This document shows, in pieces, positions 20,083 through 30,525 of a stretch of 53,491 nucleotides of DNA. Position 1 is the stretch's first letter; every line of letters begins with the position of its first letter. The notes beneath the pieces were generated by a model. The model saw only the letters and a list, made by a program, of their open reading frames with translations. It was not told the origin of the DNA and did no database searches. Source of the DNA: Acidobacteria bacterium RIFCSPLOWO2_12_FULL_66_21. Its GTDB lineage: Bacteria; Acidobacteriota; Vicinamibacteria; Vicinamibacterales; 2-12-FULL-66-21. The position numbers and the translations under genes are program-made. The stretch spans positions 148,119-201,609 of the forward strand of contig MELC01000091.1 of NCBI GenBank assembly GCA_001767455.1, written 5' to 3'.

Positions 20083-20436
20083 TTGAGCGCAGTCGTAATG
20101 CAGGAACTCGCCGCGGGGGCACGCACGCCTGAGGTGGCGCGCGATGTCCGGCGGGGCGTCTTCGAGCCGTTCGAACGCCGCCGGCGTGTGTTCGCGCCTT
20201 CGGCTGCCGCGTTTGCCGAGAGCGGCCGCGTGCTCGCCGCCGTGGCTGTACGCGAGGGGTGGCAGTTGATCGATGAGAACCCGTCGCTGCTCAACGATGC
20301 GCTGATTGCCGCATCGTGCCGCGAGCAGGGCATCACGCTCATCACCAGGGACGGCGATTTCCGGCGTCTCGCGCCATTCCTGAAAGGACTGCGTTACGTC
20401 GAGCCGTGGCCGCCGGCGCCGAGCGCCCGTGCGTGA
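20083..20436 (+). pseudogene. N-terminally truncated PIN-domain gene
   Basis: The reading frame gives LSAVVMQELAAGA, NDALIAASCREQGITLITRDGDF and a normal PIN C-terminus. The N-terminal 25-30 residues that should carry the first catalytic Asp (LLDTS-like) are missing. The frame is open back to a stop at 20026 but contains no PIN start and no start codon other than TTG 20083. It is adjacent and divergent to the Phd antitoxin, with no partner antitoxin of its own. It is probably a remnant of another vapBC locus. Confidence 0.65.
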
Positions 20437-20655
20437 TCCGTGGCCGCAGTTGCGCGGGGCGTGTCAGCCGGGCTGCCGGCGTTGGCCCGGCTCGCCGCGT
20501 TGGTGCCCGCTCGGCGTGCTCGCGCGTCGAACCCGCCGCCGCGTTGCGGCACGACTGAATGAGGGGACGCGGTAGCGGACAAACGTGCAATAATCGCCGC
20601 CCCTGCGTTATGCGTAGCCGTTCCACCCTCCCGCTTGGCGCGTTACGCCGCATCC

Positions 20656-20772
20656 GTGGCCGAGACCTTCTTCACGACTGCGCCGCCGCGCGATCCGTGG
20701 CGACAATATCCCGGAGGGGATGCCCGCTTCTGGGCCGATTACCTCGCTCGCCTGCGGAGGGCGCTGCGATGA
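20656..20772 (+). CDS. Candidate small protein overlapping the VWFA start
   Basis: A frame different from the VWFA gene reads 38 codons from GTG 20656 (45 from TTG 20635). It ends in CGATGA, so its TGA overlaps the VWFA ATG by three bases (ATGA). The peptide contains TAPPRDPWRQYPGGDARFW followed by an amphipathic basic tail (ADYLARLRRALR). The overlap and non-random composition suggest a coupled small gene or the 3' relic of a longer one. No family is recognised, and it may be chance. Confidence 0.4.
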   Translation: MAETFFTTAPPRDPWRQYPGGDARFWADYLARLRRALR

Positions 20773-21656
20773 GGCGCGCGGCTTTCGTCGCCTGCACCCT
20801 GGCGGCAGCGCTCGCGGCCGCGGTCGCGTCATGGGCTCGGGGGCAGGAGCAGCGTCCCGTCTTTCGGTCGCGCGCGAGCGTCGTTCTGGTGGACGTGCTC
20901 GTGCGCGACGGCAACCGGGTGGTTCAGGGGCTCACGAAAGAGGACTTTCAGGTGTTCGACGCTGGGGTGCCGCAGCGGATCGACGAGCTGCTGGGCGAGC
21001 AGCTTCCGGTCGATCTCACGATCCTTCTCGACGCCAGCGGCAGCACCGCGCGCGCGATCGACCGCTTCGAGACGAGCGCGGCCGAAATTGCCGCCATGCT
21101 GCGCCCCGATGACCGCGTTCGGATCACGGCGTTCGCCACCGGCATCGCTGATGTCGTCCCGTTGACTTCGTCGCACCCTGTGTTCGCGATCGCGCCGCTC
21201 GGCGCGACGACGTCGCTGCACGACGCGCTGCTCCTGACGCTCGCGCGGCGACAGCACCCGGGCCGCCGGCACCTCGTCGTCGCCTACACCGACGGAGAAG
21301 ATACGAGCAGCGTGCTCGACAGGCCCGCCGTGAACGCCGTCGCGCGGCGATCCGAGAGCGTCTTGCATCTCGTCCTGTCCGCCGGCGCGGGCCAGACGGC
21401 GCCCAGGCCGGAACACATCCGCATTCTTCGCCAGGCCGCCGAGGCCACGGGAGGCGGCGTCTCGACGCGGTTTCGCGACGCCGTGGACACGCTGAAACAG
21501 GTCTTCGCCGACTTCAGGGAAAGCCATGTGCTGCGGTACACGCCCACGGATGTGAAGGCGGGCGGCTGGCATGAGATTACCGTGCGGCTGCGGCGAGCCG
21601 ATGCGCAGCGATTCACGCTTCGGGCGCGAAAGGGCTACGCCGGAGGACCGGAGTGA
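20769..21656 (+). CDS. VWFA-related protein, short form
   Basis: This is a secreted VWFA-related protein, 295 aa from ATG 20769 (GGAGG upstream at about 20756). The signal peptide ends near residue 27. The N-terminal family strand VVLVDVLVRDGNRVVQGL and KEDFQVFDAG precede a VWA domain with an intact metal site, LLDASGSTAR (DxSxS), and VAYTDGEDTSS. The family C-terminal pattern WHEITVRLRR...FTLRARKGYAGG closes the protein. The function of the family is unknown. Confidence 0.85.
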   Translation: MRRAAFVACTLAAALAAAVASWARGQEQRPVFRSRASVVLVDVLVRDGNRVVQGLTKEDFQVFDAGVPQRIDELLGEQLPVDLTILLDASGSTARAIDRFETSAAEIAAMLRPDDRVRITAFATGIADVVPLTSSHPVFAIAPLGATTSLHDALLLTLARRQHPGRRHLVVAYTDGEDTSSVLDRPAVNAVARRSESVLHLVLSAGAGQTAPRPEHIRILRQAAEATGGGVSTRFRDAVDTLKQVFADFRESHVLRYTPTDVKAGGWHEITVRLRRADAQRFTLRARKGYAGGPE

Positions 21657-21657
21657 G

Positions 21658-21765
21658 GCCGCCCCGCTGCGGCTGAAGCGGCCGGACGCCGATAGGTACA
21701 CAATCCAGGCGCGAAAAGGGTACTTTGCCGCGCCCCCGCAAGGCGGTTCCGCGTTACCATATTGA
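21658..21765 (+). pseudogene. Orphan C-terminal tail of another VWFA-related gene
   Basis: Immediately after the VWFA stop, another frame reads PLRLKRPDADRYTIQARKGYFAAPP and then a stop. This repeats the end of the preceding protein (RLRRADAQRFTLRARKGYAGGP). It has no start codon of its own. It is the tail of a deleted tandem paralogue or an alternative 3' end left by recombination. Confidence 0.65.
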
Positions 21766-21772
21766 TGGACCG

Positions 21773-22306
21773 ATGACAGCAAGACGGGCGACGATGTACG
21801 CGGGTGCGGCGGTTCTGCTGGCTGCGTGGCTGTCGGCGGCGGCGGGTGTGCCTCGGGCGCCGCGCCAGGTCCGCGCCGCCCCTTCGCGTCCCGCCGAGAC
21901 TGCCGTGCTCGACTCGCTGGCCCTCGACGTCCAGTCGCAGGCCGCGCGGCTGCGCCAGCGCCTCGCGACAGCGCCGGCACCGCAGGGTCCGATCCGAAAC
22001 CCGTTCGTATTCGCGCCCAGGGCCGCGCCGCGCGTGGCCTCCGCGGCGCCGCGCCGGACCGCTGAGGTTGTCGCCGAGGTTGCGGCGACGCCTGAGCCCT
22101 CGCTGACGCTGCTGGGGATCGCTGAGAGCAAGACCGCCAAAGGCCTGACACGGACGGCGGTCATCGGCACCGACGGTGACGATGTCCTGATGGTGACGGA
22201 AGGCGAGGAGCTCGCCGCGCGCTATCGGGTCGTGGCGATCGGTCCCGACGTCATCGAGCTCAAGGACCTCACGACCGGTTCAGTCCGGCGCCTCGCGCTC
22301 CGCTGA
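21773..22306 (+). CDS. Predicted GspC/PilP-like periplasmic protein
   Basis: The protein is 177 aa from ATG 21773. A single N-terminal hydrophobic segment (about residues 9-25) anchors or exports it. A Pro/Ala-rich part and RNPFVFAPR follow. The C-terminal beta domain reads LTLLGIAESKTAKGLTRTAVI, then a Gly/Glu-rich turn, YRVVAIGPDVIELKDL and RRLALR. This resembles the homology-region domains of GspC and PilP, which link inner-membrane pilus or secretion parts to the secretin. No other secretion gene is nearby, so the assignment is tentative. Confidence 0.5.
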   Translation: MTARRATMYAGAAVLLAAWLSAAAGVPRAPRQVRAAPSRPAETAVLDSLALDVQSQAARLRQRLATAPAPQGPIRNPFVFAPRAAPRVASAAPRRTAEVVAEVAATPEPSLTLLGIAESKTAKGLTRTAVIGTDGDDVLMVTEGEELAARYRVVAIGPDVIELKDLTTGSVRRLALR

Positions 22307-22350
22307 CCGAGCTCACGGGGCGAGCGGAGCGCACGAAGCAAAGATCCTTT

Positions 22351-22610
22351 ACACGGAGACACGGAGCTCACTGAGACGCACGGAGGGCTGGCCGGTCTGG
22401 CCGCGCTCGCGCGCGGTGAGGTGATCTGAGATCCACAGATGCAAACACGCTCCTTGGCGTGCTTGCATCTGCGGATCTCAGATCACCTCGGACGTCGGCC
22501 GTGGGCGGCAGACGGCCGACGCCGACCGGCCACGACCGACGAGCCCCGAGCCACGAGCGACGAGCGGCCGGGCTTCCCCGTGCGTCTCCGTGCCCTCAGT
22601 GTCTCCGTGT
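22351..22610. repeat. Long imperfect palindrome with CACGGAG arms (copy A)
   Basis: The left arm (22351-22387, ACACGGAGACACGGAG and more) is complementary with few mismatches to the right arm (22576-22610, CTCCGTG units ending GTGTGATC). Between them lies structured element A (22390-22531), followed by a short GAGCCACGAGCGACGAGC stretch. The whole is a MITE-like palindrome without an ORF. Confidence 0.75.
22390..22531. ncRNA. Four-helix structured element, copy A
   Basis: By eye this 142-nt stretch folds into four helices. The closing stem is GGCCGGTC with GACCGGCC (22390-22397, 22524-22531). A small hairpin is CCGCGC-TCGC-GCGCGG (22401-22416). The main hairpin 22418-22489 has 17+9+5 bp separated by A-C mismatches at 22435/22472 and 22445/22462, with a 6-nt loop. 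The last hairpin is 22493-22502 with 22512-22521 (10 bp). Copy B at 32750-32896 keeps the same layout. It may act as RNA, as cruciform DNA, or as a mobile repeat; the strand is unknown because the shape is nearly symmetric. Confidence 0.6.
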
Positions 22611-22756
22611 GATCGTCTCGGTGTCATCGTCTCCGCGCCCTCCGGGCCTGAGGGTTCTCCGTGACCTCCCTGCCGGGATTCCGGCGTCTCTGCTCATTAT
22701 TGGCACAACTTCCGCGTATCTCCGTCGACCGGATCGGGAATGCGGCGTGCAAGCGC

Positions 22757-22888
22757 GACCACGGAATTCACGGAATCACAACCACCGAAGACCACCGAAT
22801 TCACGGAATCACATAACCACGGAAGAACACGGAATTCACGGAGTTACAACACGCAATCACAACGACGGAGGGCACGGAATCACACGGA
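22757..22888. repeat. Degenerate CACGGAA-type tandem units
   Basis: Repeated ACCACGGAATTCACGGAATCACA-like units (broken up by CACCGAAG and CACGGAAGAACACGGAATTC variants) run from 22757 to 22888. Only one orientation is present, so no hairpin forms. It appears to be a half-element of the CACGGAA type. Confidence 0.6.
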
Positions 22889-22900
22889 TGTGCTGTGTGG

Positions 22901-22929
22901 TTACCAGGCCGGCGCGCCGACTGTATAAT
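22901..22929 (+). promoter_or_regulatory. Promoter for icd
   Basis: TTACCA (22901-22906) and TATAAT (22924-22929) are spaced 17 bp. This predicts transcription from about 22936 and a 5' leader of about 180 nt before icd. Confidence 0.65.
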
Positions 22930-22946
22930 GTCCCGTTCTCATCGAC

Positions 22947-23108
22947 ATGAAGCGCACACTGGGAGCGTCACGTGCGCGCACCACGATGGTGCAAACCGCT
23001 CGAAACTGCGGATTGACGCGGTACGAAGCGCCAACGGCGTCCGATTTCCACAAGCTTTTCCACAGGAACTGTGAAGATCGCCGCGCGCCGGACGGTGATG
23101 TGACCTAA
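22947..23108 (+). CDS. Possible 53-codon leader ORF upstream of icd
   Basis: An ORF starts at ATG 22947, just after the predicted start site of transcription, and ends at TAA 23106-23108, eight bases before the icd ATG. It encodes a basic peptide ([20 protein letters not shown]...). It has no clear ribosome binding site and no recognised family. It could be a leader peptide or chance. Confidence 0.25.
   Translation: MKRTLGASRARTTMVQTARNCGLTRYEAPTASDFHKLFHRNCEDRRAPDGDVT
23044..23064 (+). repeat. Two TTTCCACA direct repeats (DnaA-box-like)
   Basis: ATTTCCACA (23044-23052) and TTTTCCACA (23056-23064) are direct repeats 12 bp apart in the icd leader. They resemble DnaA boxes (TTATCCACA), but only two are present, with no AT-rich region and no replication gene, so an origin is not supported. 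They could be regulatory sites. Confidence 0.35.
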
Positions 23109-23116
23109 TCCTCCTT

Positions 23117-24448
<1,332 letters not shown>

Positions 24449-24449
24449 T

Positions 24450-24598
24450 TGGCGAATTGGCGAATTGGTGAGTTGGTGAGTTGGTGAATCGTGAGTTGAG
24501 GAGCAACCGGCCGTAGTCGCCCGTCACGACGATTGCGGCCGCGTTTGTCAAGTCACAAAGTCACCAATTCACCAATTCACAAATTGCAGAGAGGACTC
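24450..24598. repeat. TTGGTGA / TCACCAA inverted simple repeats between icd and mdh
   Basis: Left units GAATTGGCGAATTGGTGAGT (24456 onward) are matched by right units TCACCAATTCACCAATTCAC just before the mdh start. The loop is about 80 bp. The same unit type appears between dcd and the sirtuin gene (39870-39972). It could form a large hairpin in the icd-mdh transcript. Confidence 0.6.
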
Positions 24599-24600
24599 AT

Positions 24601-25545
24601 ATGAACAGAAAGGTCACCGTTGTGGGAGGCGCCGGGAACGTGGGCGCCACGGTCGCTCGCGCGATTGCCGACAGGGAGCTCGCCGACGTCGTCATCGTCG
24701 ACATCGCCGAATCGAAGTCGCAGGGGATCGCGCTGGACCTGCTCGAGGCGTGCCCGATCGAGGGGTCCGACTCCCGCATCATCGGCGTGGGGGCGACCGA
24801 GGACGGCTGGAAGGAGACGGCGAACTCCGACGTCGTGGTGATTACCTCAGGCGTGCCGCGCAAGCCGGGAATGAGCCGAGACGATCTGCTGAACGTGAAC
24901 TTCGGGATCATGAAGGCGGTCACCGAGCAGATCGTCAAGTACTCGCCGAACACGATCATCGTGCCCGTCGCGAACCCGCTCGACGCGATGTGCCAGGCGG
25001 TCTACAAGCTGAGCCGGTTCCCGAAGAGCCGCGTCATCGGCATGGCCGGCGTGCTCGACTCGGCGCGCATGCGCACGTTCATCGCGATGGAAGCCAACGT
25101 CTCGGTCGAGAACGTGCACGCGTTCGTGCTCGGCGGACACGGCGACACCATGGTGCCGCTGCCGCGGTACTCGACCATTTCCGGCATCCCGCTTCCGGAT
25201 TACCCGGGGATGACGCCGGAGAAGATCGCGGCCATCGCGAAGCGCACGGCGGACGGCGGCGCCGAGATCACCAGGCTGGTGGGCACGAGCGCCTGGTATG
25301 CGCCCGGGTCGGCCGCGGCCGAGATGGTCGAAGTCATCCTGAAGGACAAGAAGAAGATCCTCCCGTGCTCGGTGTACCTGGAAGGGGAGTACGGGATCAA
25401 CAACCTGTTCGTCGGCGTGCCGGTCAAGCTCGGCGCGCGCGGCATCGACCAGATCATCCAGATCAAGCTGACCGCGGAAGAAGATGCGGCGCTGAAGAAG
25501 TCAGCGGCGGCGGTCAAAGAACTGATCGACGTCATTAAAGTCTGA
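24601..25545 (+). CDS. mdh: Malate dehydrogenase (LDH-like family)
   Basis: This enzyme interconverts malate and oxaloacetate with NAD. The protein is 314 aa. The NAD loop is [10 protein letters not shown] and an Asp at the end of the second strand (VDIAES) indicates NAD preference. [14 protein letters not shown] contains the substrate Arg that favours malate, and [11 protein letters not shown] holds the catalytic His. It belongs to the LDH-like MDH group. AGAGAGG is seen about eight bases before ATG 24601. Confidence 0.95.
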   Translation: MNRKVTVVGGAGNVGATVARAIADRELADVVIVDIAESKSQGIALDLLEACPIEGSDSRIIGVGATEDGWKETANSDVVVITSGVPRKPGMSRDDLLNVNFGIMKAVTEQIVKYSPNTIIVPVANPLDAMCQAVYKLSRFPKSRVIGMAGVLDSARMRTFIAMEANVSVENVHAFVLGGHGDTMVPLPRYSTISGIPLPDYPGMTPEKIAAIAKRTADGGAEITRLVGTSAWYAPGSAAAEMVEVILKDKKKILPCSVYLEGEYGINNLFVGVPVKLGARGIDQIIQIKLTAEEDAALKKSAAAVKELIDVIKV

Positions 25546-25552
25546 CTCGTTG

Positions 25553-25634
25553 CCCGTTACTCGTTACTCGTGTCTCGCAGTTCGTCGCCGCCCACCTCGG
25601 CTTCCGAGCCACGAGGCACGAGCCACGGCTGCGA
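25553..25634. repeat. GTTACTCG and GCCACGAG simple repeats before mscL
   Basis: CGTTACTCGTTACTCGTGTC is followed about 40 bp later by CGAGCCACGAGGCACGAGCC, which partly complements its CTCGTG part. This is another small member of the short-repeat blocks that fill gaps in this genome. Confidence 0.45.
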
Positions 25635-25645
25635 AGGGAGTAGCC

Positions 25646-26071
25646 ATGCTGAGCGGATTCAAGCAGTTCCTGATGCGCGGCAACGTCGTGGATTTGGCGG
25701 TCGCCGTCGTCATCGGGGGTGCGTTCGGCGCGGTGGTGGCAGCGCTTGTGAAGGACCTCGTCACACCGCTCATCGCGGCTGTCGTCGGCCAGCCGGACTT
25801 CTCGGCGATCCAGTTCACGCTGAACGGCAGCAGGTTCCTGGTGGGCGACTTCATCAACGCCGTGGTCGCCTTCGTGCTGGTCGCGGCGGCGATCTACTTC
25901 TTCGTCGTGGTGCCGCTGAACATGATTGAGGAAAGACGCCGGCGCGGGGAAGCGCCGGCGGATCCCACGACGAAGCGGTGCCCGGAATGCCTCAGCGAAG
26001 TGCCCATCGCGGCGCGCCGCTGCGCGTTCTGCACGCAGCCGCTCACCGGCAGCGTGACAGCGGGACGTTAG
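25646..26071 (+). CDS. mscL: Large-conductance mechanosensitive channel with zinc ribbon tail
   Basis: This is an inner-membrane channel that opens under hypo-osmotic stress. The protein is 141 aa. FKQFLMRGNVVDLAVAVVIGGAFG is TM1 and its N-terminal helix, described by its ends (FKQFLMRGN, GGAFG); the second membrane helix is INAVVAFVLVAAAIYFFVVV. The usual C-terminal helix bundle is followed by a four-cysteine ribbon, CPEC...CAFC (C112, C115, C126, C129). ATG 25646 is preceded by GAAGGGAG. Upstream in-frame sequence is repeat-derived (CGAGCCACGAGGCACGAGCC) and rejected. Confidence 0.93.
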   Translation: MLSGFKQFLMRGNVVDLAVAVVIGGAFGAVVAALVKDLVTPLIAAVVGQPDFSAIQFTLNGSRFLVGDFINAVVAFVLVAAAIYFFVVVPLNMIEERRRRGEAPADPTTKRCPECLSEVPIAARRCAFCTQPLTGSVTAGR

Positions 26072-26170
26072 CTTTCACGAGCAACGAGCCCGCCTTCGCG
26101 CGAGGTGACGGCATGCGCTTCGGCGCGGCAAGCCGATTTGCGAGCCGCGAGCTGCGAACTGCGAGCTGCG

Positions 26171-26770
26171 TTACTCCACTCTCTCGATCGTGACCGTCTT
26201 CATGATGACGGGCTGCATCGGCTTGTCGTTCGCGTCGGTCTTCACCTTCCCGATTGCCTGCACGACCCCGAGTCCGTCCACCACCTCACCGAAGATCGTG
26301 TAGGTCGTCGGCAGGTTATAGGGCGCGACGGTGATGAAGAACTGGCTGCCGCCGGTGTTCGGCTGCCCGGTATTGGCCATCGCCATGATCCCCGCCTTGT
26401 CGAAGTGATGGCTCTTGTCGAGCTCGTCGGGGATCCGGTACCCCGGCCCTCCGGTCCCGGTGCCGGTCGGATCGCCACCCTGAATCATGAACCCGTCGAT
26501 GATCCGGTGGAACGTCACGCCGTTGTAATACGGCTTCGACTTGCCGGGCCTGCCGGTCACGGGATCGATGGTCCCCTCGGCGAGTCCCACGAAGTTGGCG
26601 ACGGTCTTGGGTGCCTTGTCGGTCAGCAACCGCACCGTGAAGTTCCCCTTGTTGGTGACGAAGTGCGCGTAGGTGCCGGGCTTGAGTTTCTTCGCGGGCT
26701 TGTCCTGGGCGTATGAGGGAACCGCCAGGGCGAGCGCGGCGAGAGCGACGAGAGCAAACCGTCGAGACAT
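26171..26770 (-). CDS. Exported cyclophilin-type peptidyl-prolyl isomerase
   Basis: The protein is 199 aa with a signal peptide (ending near VPSYAQ, residue 22), so it folds proteins in the periplasm. The cyclophilin core shows TVANFVGLAEG, FHRIIDGFMIQGGDPTGTG and AMANTGQPNTGGSQFFITV, which include the catalytic Arg and Phe/Gln residues. AAGGAG lies five bases before ATG 26770. It sits 11 bases after sdhB and is probably the last gene of the sdh operon. Confidence 0.92.
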   Translation of the reverse strand: MSRRFALVALAALALAVPSYAQDKPAKKLKPGTYAHFVTNKGNFTVRLLTDKAPKTVANFVGLAEGTIDPVTGRPGKSKPYYNGVTFHRIIDGFMIQGGDPTGTGTGGPGYRIPDELDKSHHFDKAGIMAMANTGQPNTGGSQFFITVAPYNLPTTYTIFGEVVDGLGVVQAIGKVKTDANDKPMQPVIMKTVTIERVE

Positions 26771-26781
26771 AGGACTCCTTG

Positions 26782-27531
26782 TTAGTCGCGGCTGATGAGC
26801 ATCGCGCGGAAGTACTCGCGATTCATCCGCGCGATGTTGGTGATCGGGATCTCCTTCGGGCAGACCGCTTCGCATTCCCCTTCGTTCGAGCAGCTCCCGA
26901 AGCCTTCGTCGTCGTGGCGTTCCACCATGGCGATGGCGCGGGCGCGCCGCTCGATCTGCCCCTGCGGCAGCAGCGCGAGGTGGCTGATCTTGGCCGACGT
27001 GAAGAGCGCGGCCGATGCGTTCTTGCAGGCCGCCACACAGGCGCCGCAGCCGATGCACGCGGCCGAGTCCATCGCCTTCTCGGCCAGCGTCCCGGGGATC
27101 AGGATGGCGTTGGCGTCCTGCGCGCCGCCCACGTTGACCGACGTGTAGCCGCCCGCCTGGATGATGCGGTCGAAGGCACTGCGATCGACGACGAGATCCT
27201 TGATGACCGGGAACGCCTTCGCCCGCCACGGCTCGAGCGTCAGGCGATCGCCGTCCTTGAAGTGCCGCATGTGCAGCTGGCACACCGTGGTGCCGGGCTC
27301 GGGGCCGTGCGGGACGCCGCTGACGAGGAACCCGCACGTGCCGCAGATCCCCTCGCGGCAGTCCGAATCGAAGGCAATCGGATCCTCGCCCTTGACGATC
27401 AGCTCCTCGTTGATGACGTCGAGCATCTCGAGGAAGGACATGTCGGGCGACACGTCGGGTGCGGTGTATTCCACGAAGCGTCCGGGCTTGTCGGGTCCCG
27501 ACTGACGCCAGATCTTGAGATTGATGCGCAT
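26782..27531 (-). CDS. sdhB: Succinate dehydrogenase iron-sulfur subunit
   Basis: SdhB passes electrons from the flavoprotein to the membrane subunit. The protein is 249 aa. The 2Fe-2S ligands are in [10 protein letters not shown] and a later Cys (VCQLH), the 4Fe-4S ligands in [11 protein letters not shown], and the 3Fe-4S ligands in [12 protein letters not shown]. The ATG at 27531 fits the family start RINLKIWRQ; the longer reading runs into an intergenic repeat. Confidence 0.95.
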   Translation of the reverse strand: MRINLKIWRQSGPDKPGRFVEYTAPDVSPDMSFLEMLDVINEELIVKGEDPIAFDSDCREGICGTCGFLVSGVPHGPEPGTTVCQLHMRHFKDGDRLTLEPWRAKAFPVIKDLVVDRSAFDRIIQAGGYTSVNVGGAQDANAILIPGTLAEKAMDSAACIGCGACVAACKNASAALFTSAKISHLALLPQGQIERRARAIAMVERHDDEGFGSCSNEGECEAVCPKEIPITNIARMNREYFRAMLISRD

Positions 27532-27540
27532 ATGAGAGTT

Positions 27541-27592
27541 TCCAGTTCCAAGCTCCCAGCTGCCAGCTGGAAGCTGGAAGCTGGAAACTGGC
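27541..27592. repeat. CCAGCT/AGCTGG simple repeat between sdhA and sdhB
   Basis: Units of the type AGCTGGAAGCTGGAAACTGG with opposing CCAGTTCCAAGCTCCCAGCT form an inverted block that fills the 64-bp gap inside the sdh operon. It could form a hairpin in the transcript between the two cistrons. Confidence 0.55.
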
Positions 27593-27595
27593 AAC

Positions 27596-29509
<1,914 letters not shown>

Positions 29510-29529
29510 GGGCACCTGAACAACTGAAA

Positions 29530-30198
29530 CTACTGCGTGAAGTAAACCCAGACCGGAATGAACGCGAGCCCGCCGCCGATGATGATTGCGAGAACGACGC
29601 CGGTCACCGTCAGCCGTCTGGTGTAGACCGGGTGGTCGAAGCCGATCGACTGGAACCCGCTCGCGATGCCGTGCCTGAGATGCAGGCCGACGACGATCGT
29701 GCAGAGCGCGTAGAACGCCACCCAGAGCGGCTGCCGGAACACCTCGAACTCCAGCCGCGCGAGGTCCCGGACCGACGGCGCGGTCGTCGTCAGGTACCAC
29801 GCGCCGTACTTGAACTGCTTCACGTGGATGACGACGAACAGCAGCAGCACGAGCCCGGAGAAGATCATCGTCGACGACGCGACGCTCTTGCGGCTGGTGT
29901 GCCCGGCGAACTTCTTCTCCGCGTAGCCCGTCGGACGGGCCGACTGGTTGGAGAAGTAGTTCACGATCGTCTTGTAGACGTGGAGCAGGAAGATCAGCAG
30001 CAGGCCGGTTTCGATCGGGATGATCAGCGGATTCGAGATGAGGGCGTGGGAATAGTGGTTGAACGTGTCAGGGCCGGCAAAGATGAGCGCGTTCCCGATG
30101 AGATGAAGAATCAGGTACACGAACATCGCGAGCCCCGTTAGCCCGATCAGCAGCTTCGTGCCGACCGAGGAGGAGAACACACGACGGAAAGTCGACAT
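29530..30198 (-). CDS. sdhC: Succinate dehydrogenase cytochrome b558 subunit
   Basis: This is the membrane anchor and haem b subunit of a two-cofactor type succinate dehydrogenase. The protein is 222 aa with five predicted membrane helices. Likely haem-ligand histidines lie in [24 protein letters not shown] and [14 protein letters not shown] 30198 has GGAG about eight bases upstream. It leads the minus-strand operon sdhC-sdhA-sdhB-ppiase. Confidence 0.93.
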   Translation of the reverse strand: MSTFRRVFSSSVGTKLLIGLTGLAMFVYLILHLIGNALIFAGPDTFNHYSHALISNPLIIPIETGLLLIFLLHVYKTIVNYFSNQSARPTGYAEKKFAGHTSRKSVASSTMIFSGLVLLLFVVIHVKQFKYGAWYLTTTAPSVRDLARLEFEVFRQPLWVAFYALCTIVVGLHLRHGIASGFQSIGFDHPVYTRRLTVTGVVLAIIIGGGLAFIPVWVYFTQ

Positions 30199-30221
30199 TA
30201 ATGGACTCCAGGGATCGGGCG

Positions 30222-30251
30222 ATTGTATCCGCTGGCTTTCCCGCCGCGCAA
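30222..30251 (-). promoter_or_regulatory. Predicted promoter of the sdhCAB operon
   Basis: On the minus strand TTGCGC (30251-30246) and TACAAT (30227-30222) are 18 bp apart, about 20 bases before the expected 5' end and 24 bases before the sdhC ATG. Confidence 0.5.
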
Positions 30252-30282
30252 GTGGCGGGCGTTGGGCGTTGGGAGGTCTCTC

Positions 30283-30328
30283 TTTAGCGTGTCGAGAGGT
30301 CCAGCGGTCGTGTCCCACTGCCCGCGCC
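30283..30328. repeat. 46-bp dispersed repeat, copy 1
   Basis: The sequence from TTTAGCGTGTCGAGAGGTCC to CTGCCCGCGCC recurs at 53415-53460 with one substitution (A/G). Here it is flanked by TTGGGCG simple repeats. Confidence 0.85.
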
Positions 30329-30525
30329 CACTCGACTGATCTTCCTGAAAAGCCGTGGCCCGTTTCAGCGTGGTCCCGGGAGAACCTCGCTGAACACAGA
30401 CGTTGGGCGTTGGAAGTTGGGAGTTGGGAGTTGCGGCGCGCTTGATCGAGCGCCGCCCCCCGGCACATGATTAGCAGGTTGCGCGCCTCATCAACACGCG
30501 CGCCGTTCATTCATAACCACACATC

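Larger units (their letters stand above)
22307..22946. other. Repeat-rich intergenic gap before icd
   Basis: This gap holds structured element A inside a CACGGAG/CTCCGTG palindrome (22351-22610), a field of degenerate CACGGAATTCACGGAATCACA-type units (22757-22888) and the icd promoter. No supported protein gene is seen. Confidence 0.7.
30199..30525. other. Divergent gap between sdhC and sucC
   Basis: The 327-bp gap carries the sdh promoter, GTTGGGCGTTGGGAG-type simple repeats on both sides (30259-30276 and 30402-30433), and a 46-bp dispersed repeat (30283-30328). No sucC promoter is convincing. Confidence 0.6.

Noticed and set aside
23044-23064. Replication origin from two DnaA-box-like sites
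   Set aside because: Only two sites, no AT-rich unwinding region and no dnaA, dnaN or parAB nearby.
26171-27337. Fusion of the isomerase to an upstream 190-codon extension
   Set aside because: The extension is sdhB read in another frame; the isomerase has its own signal peptide and ribosome site.
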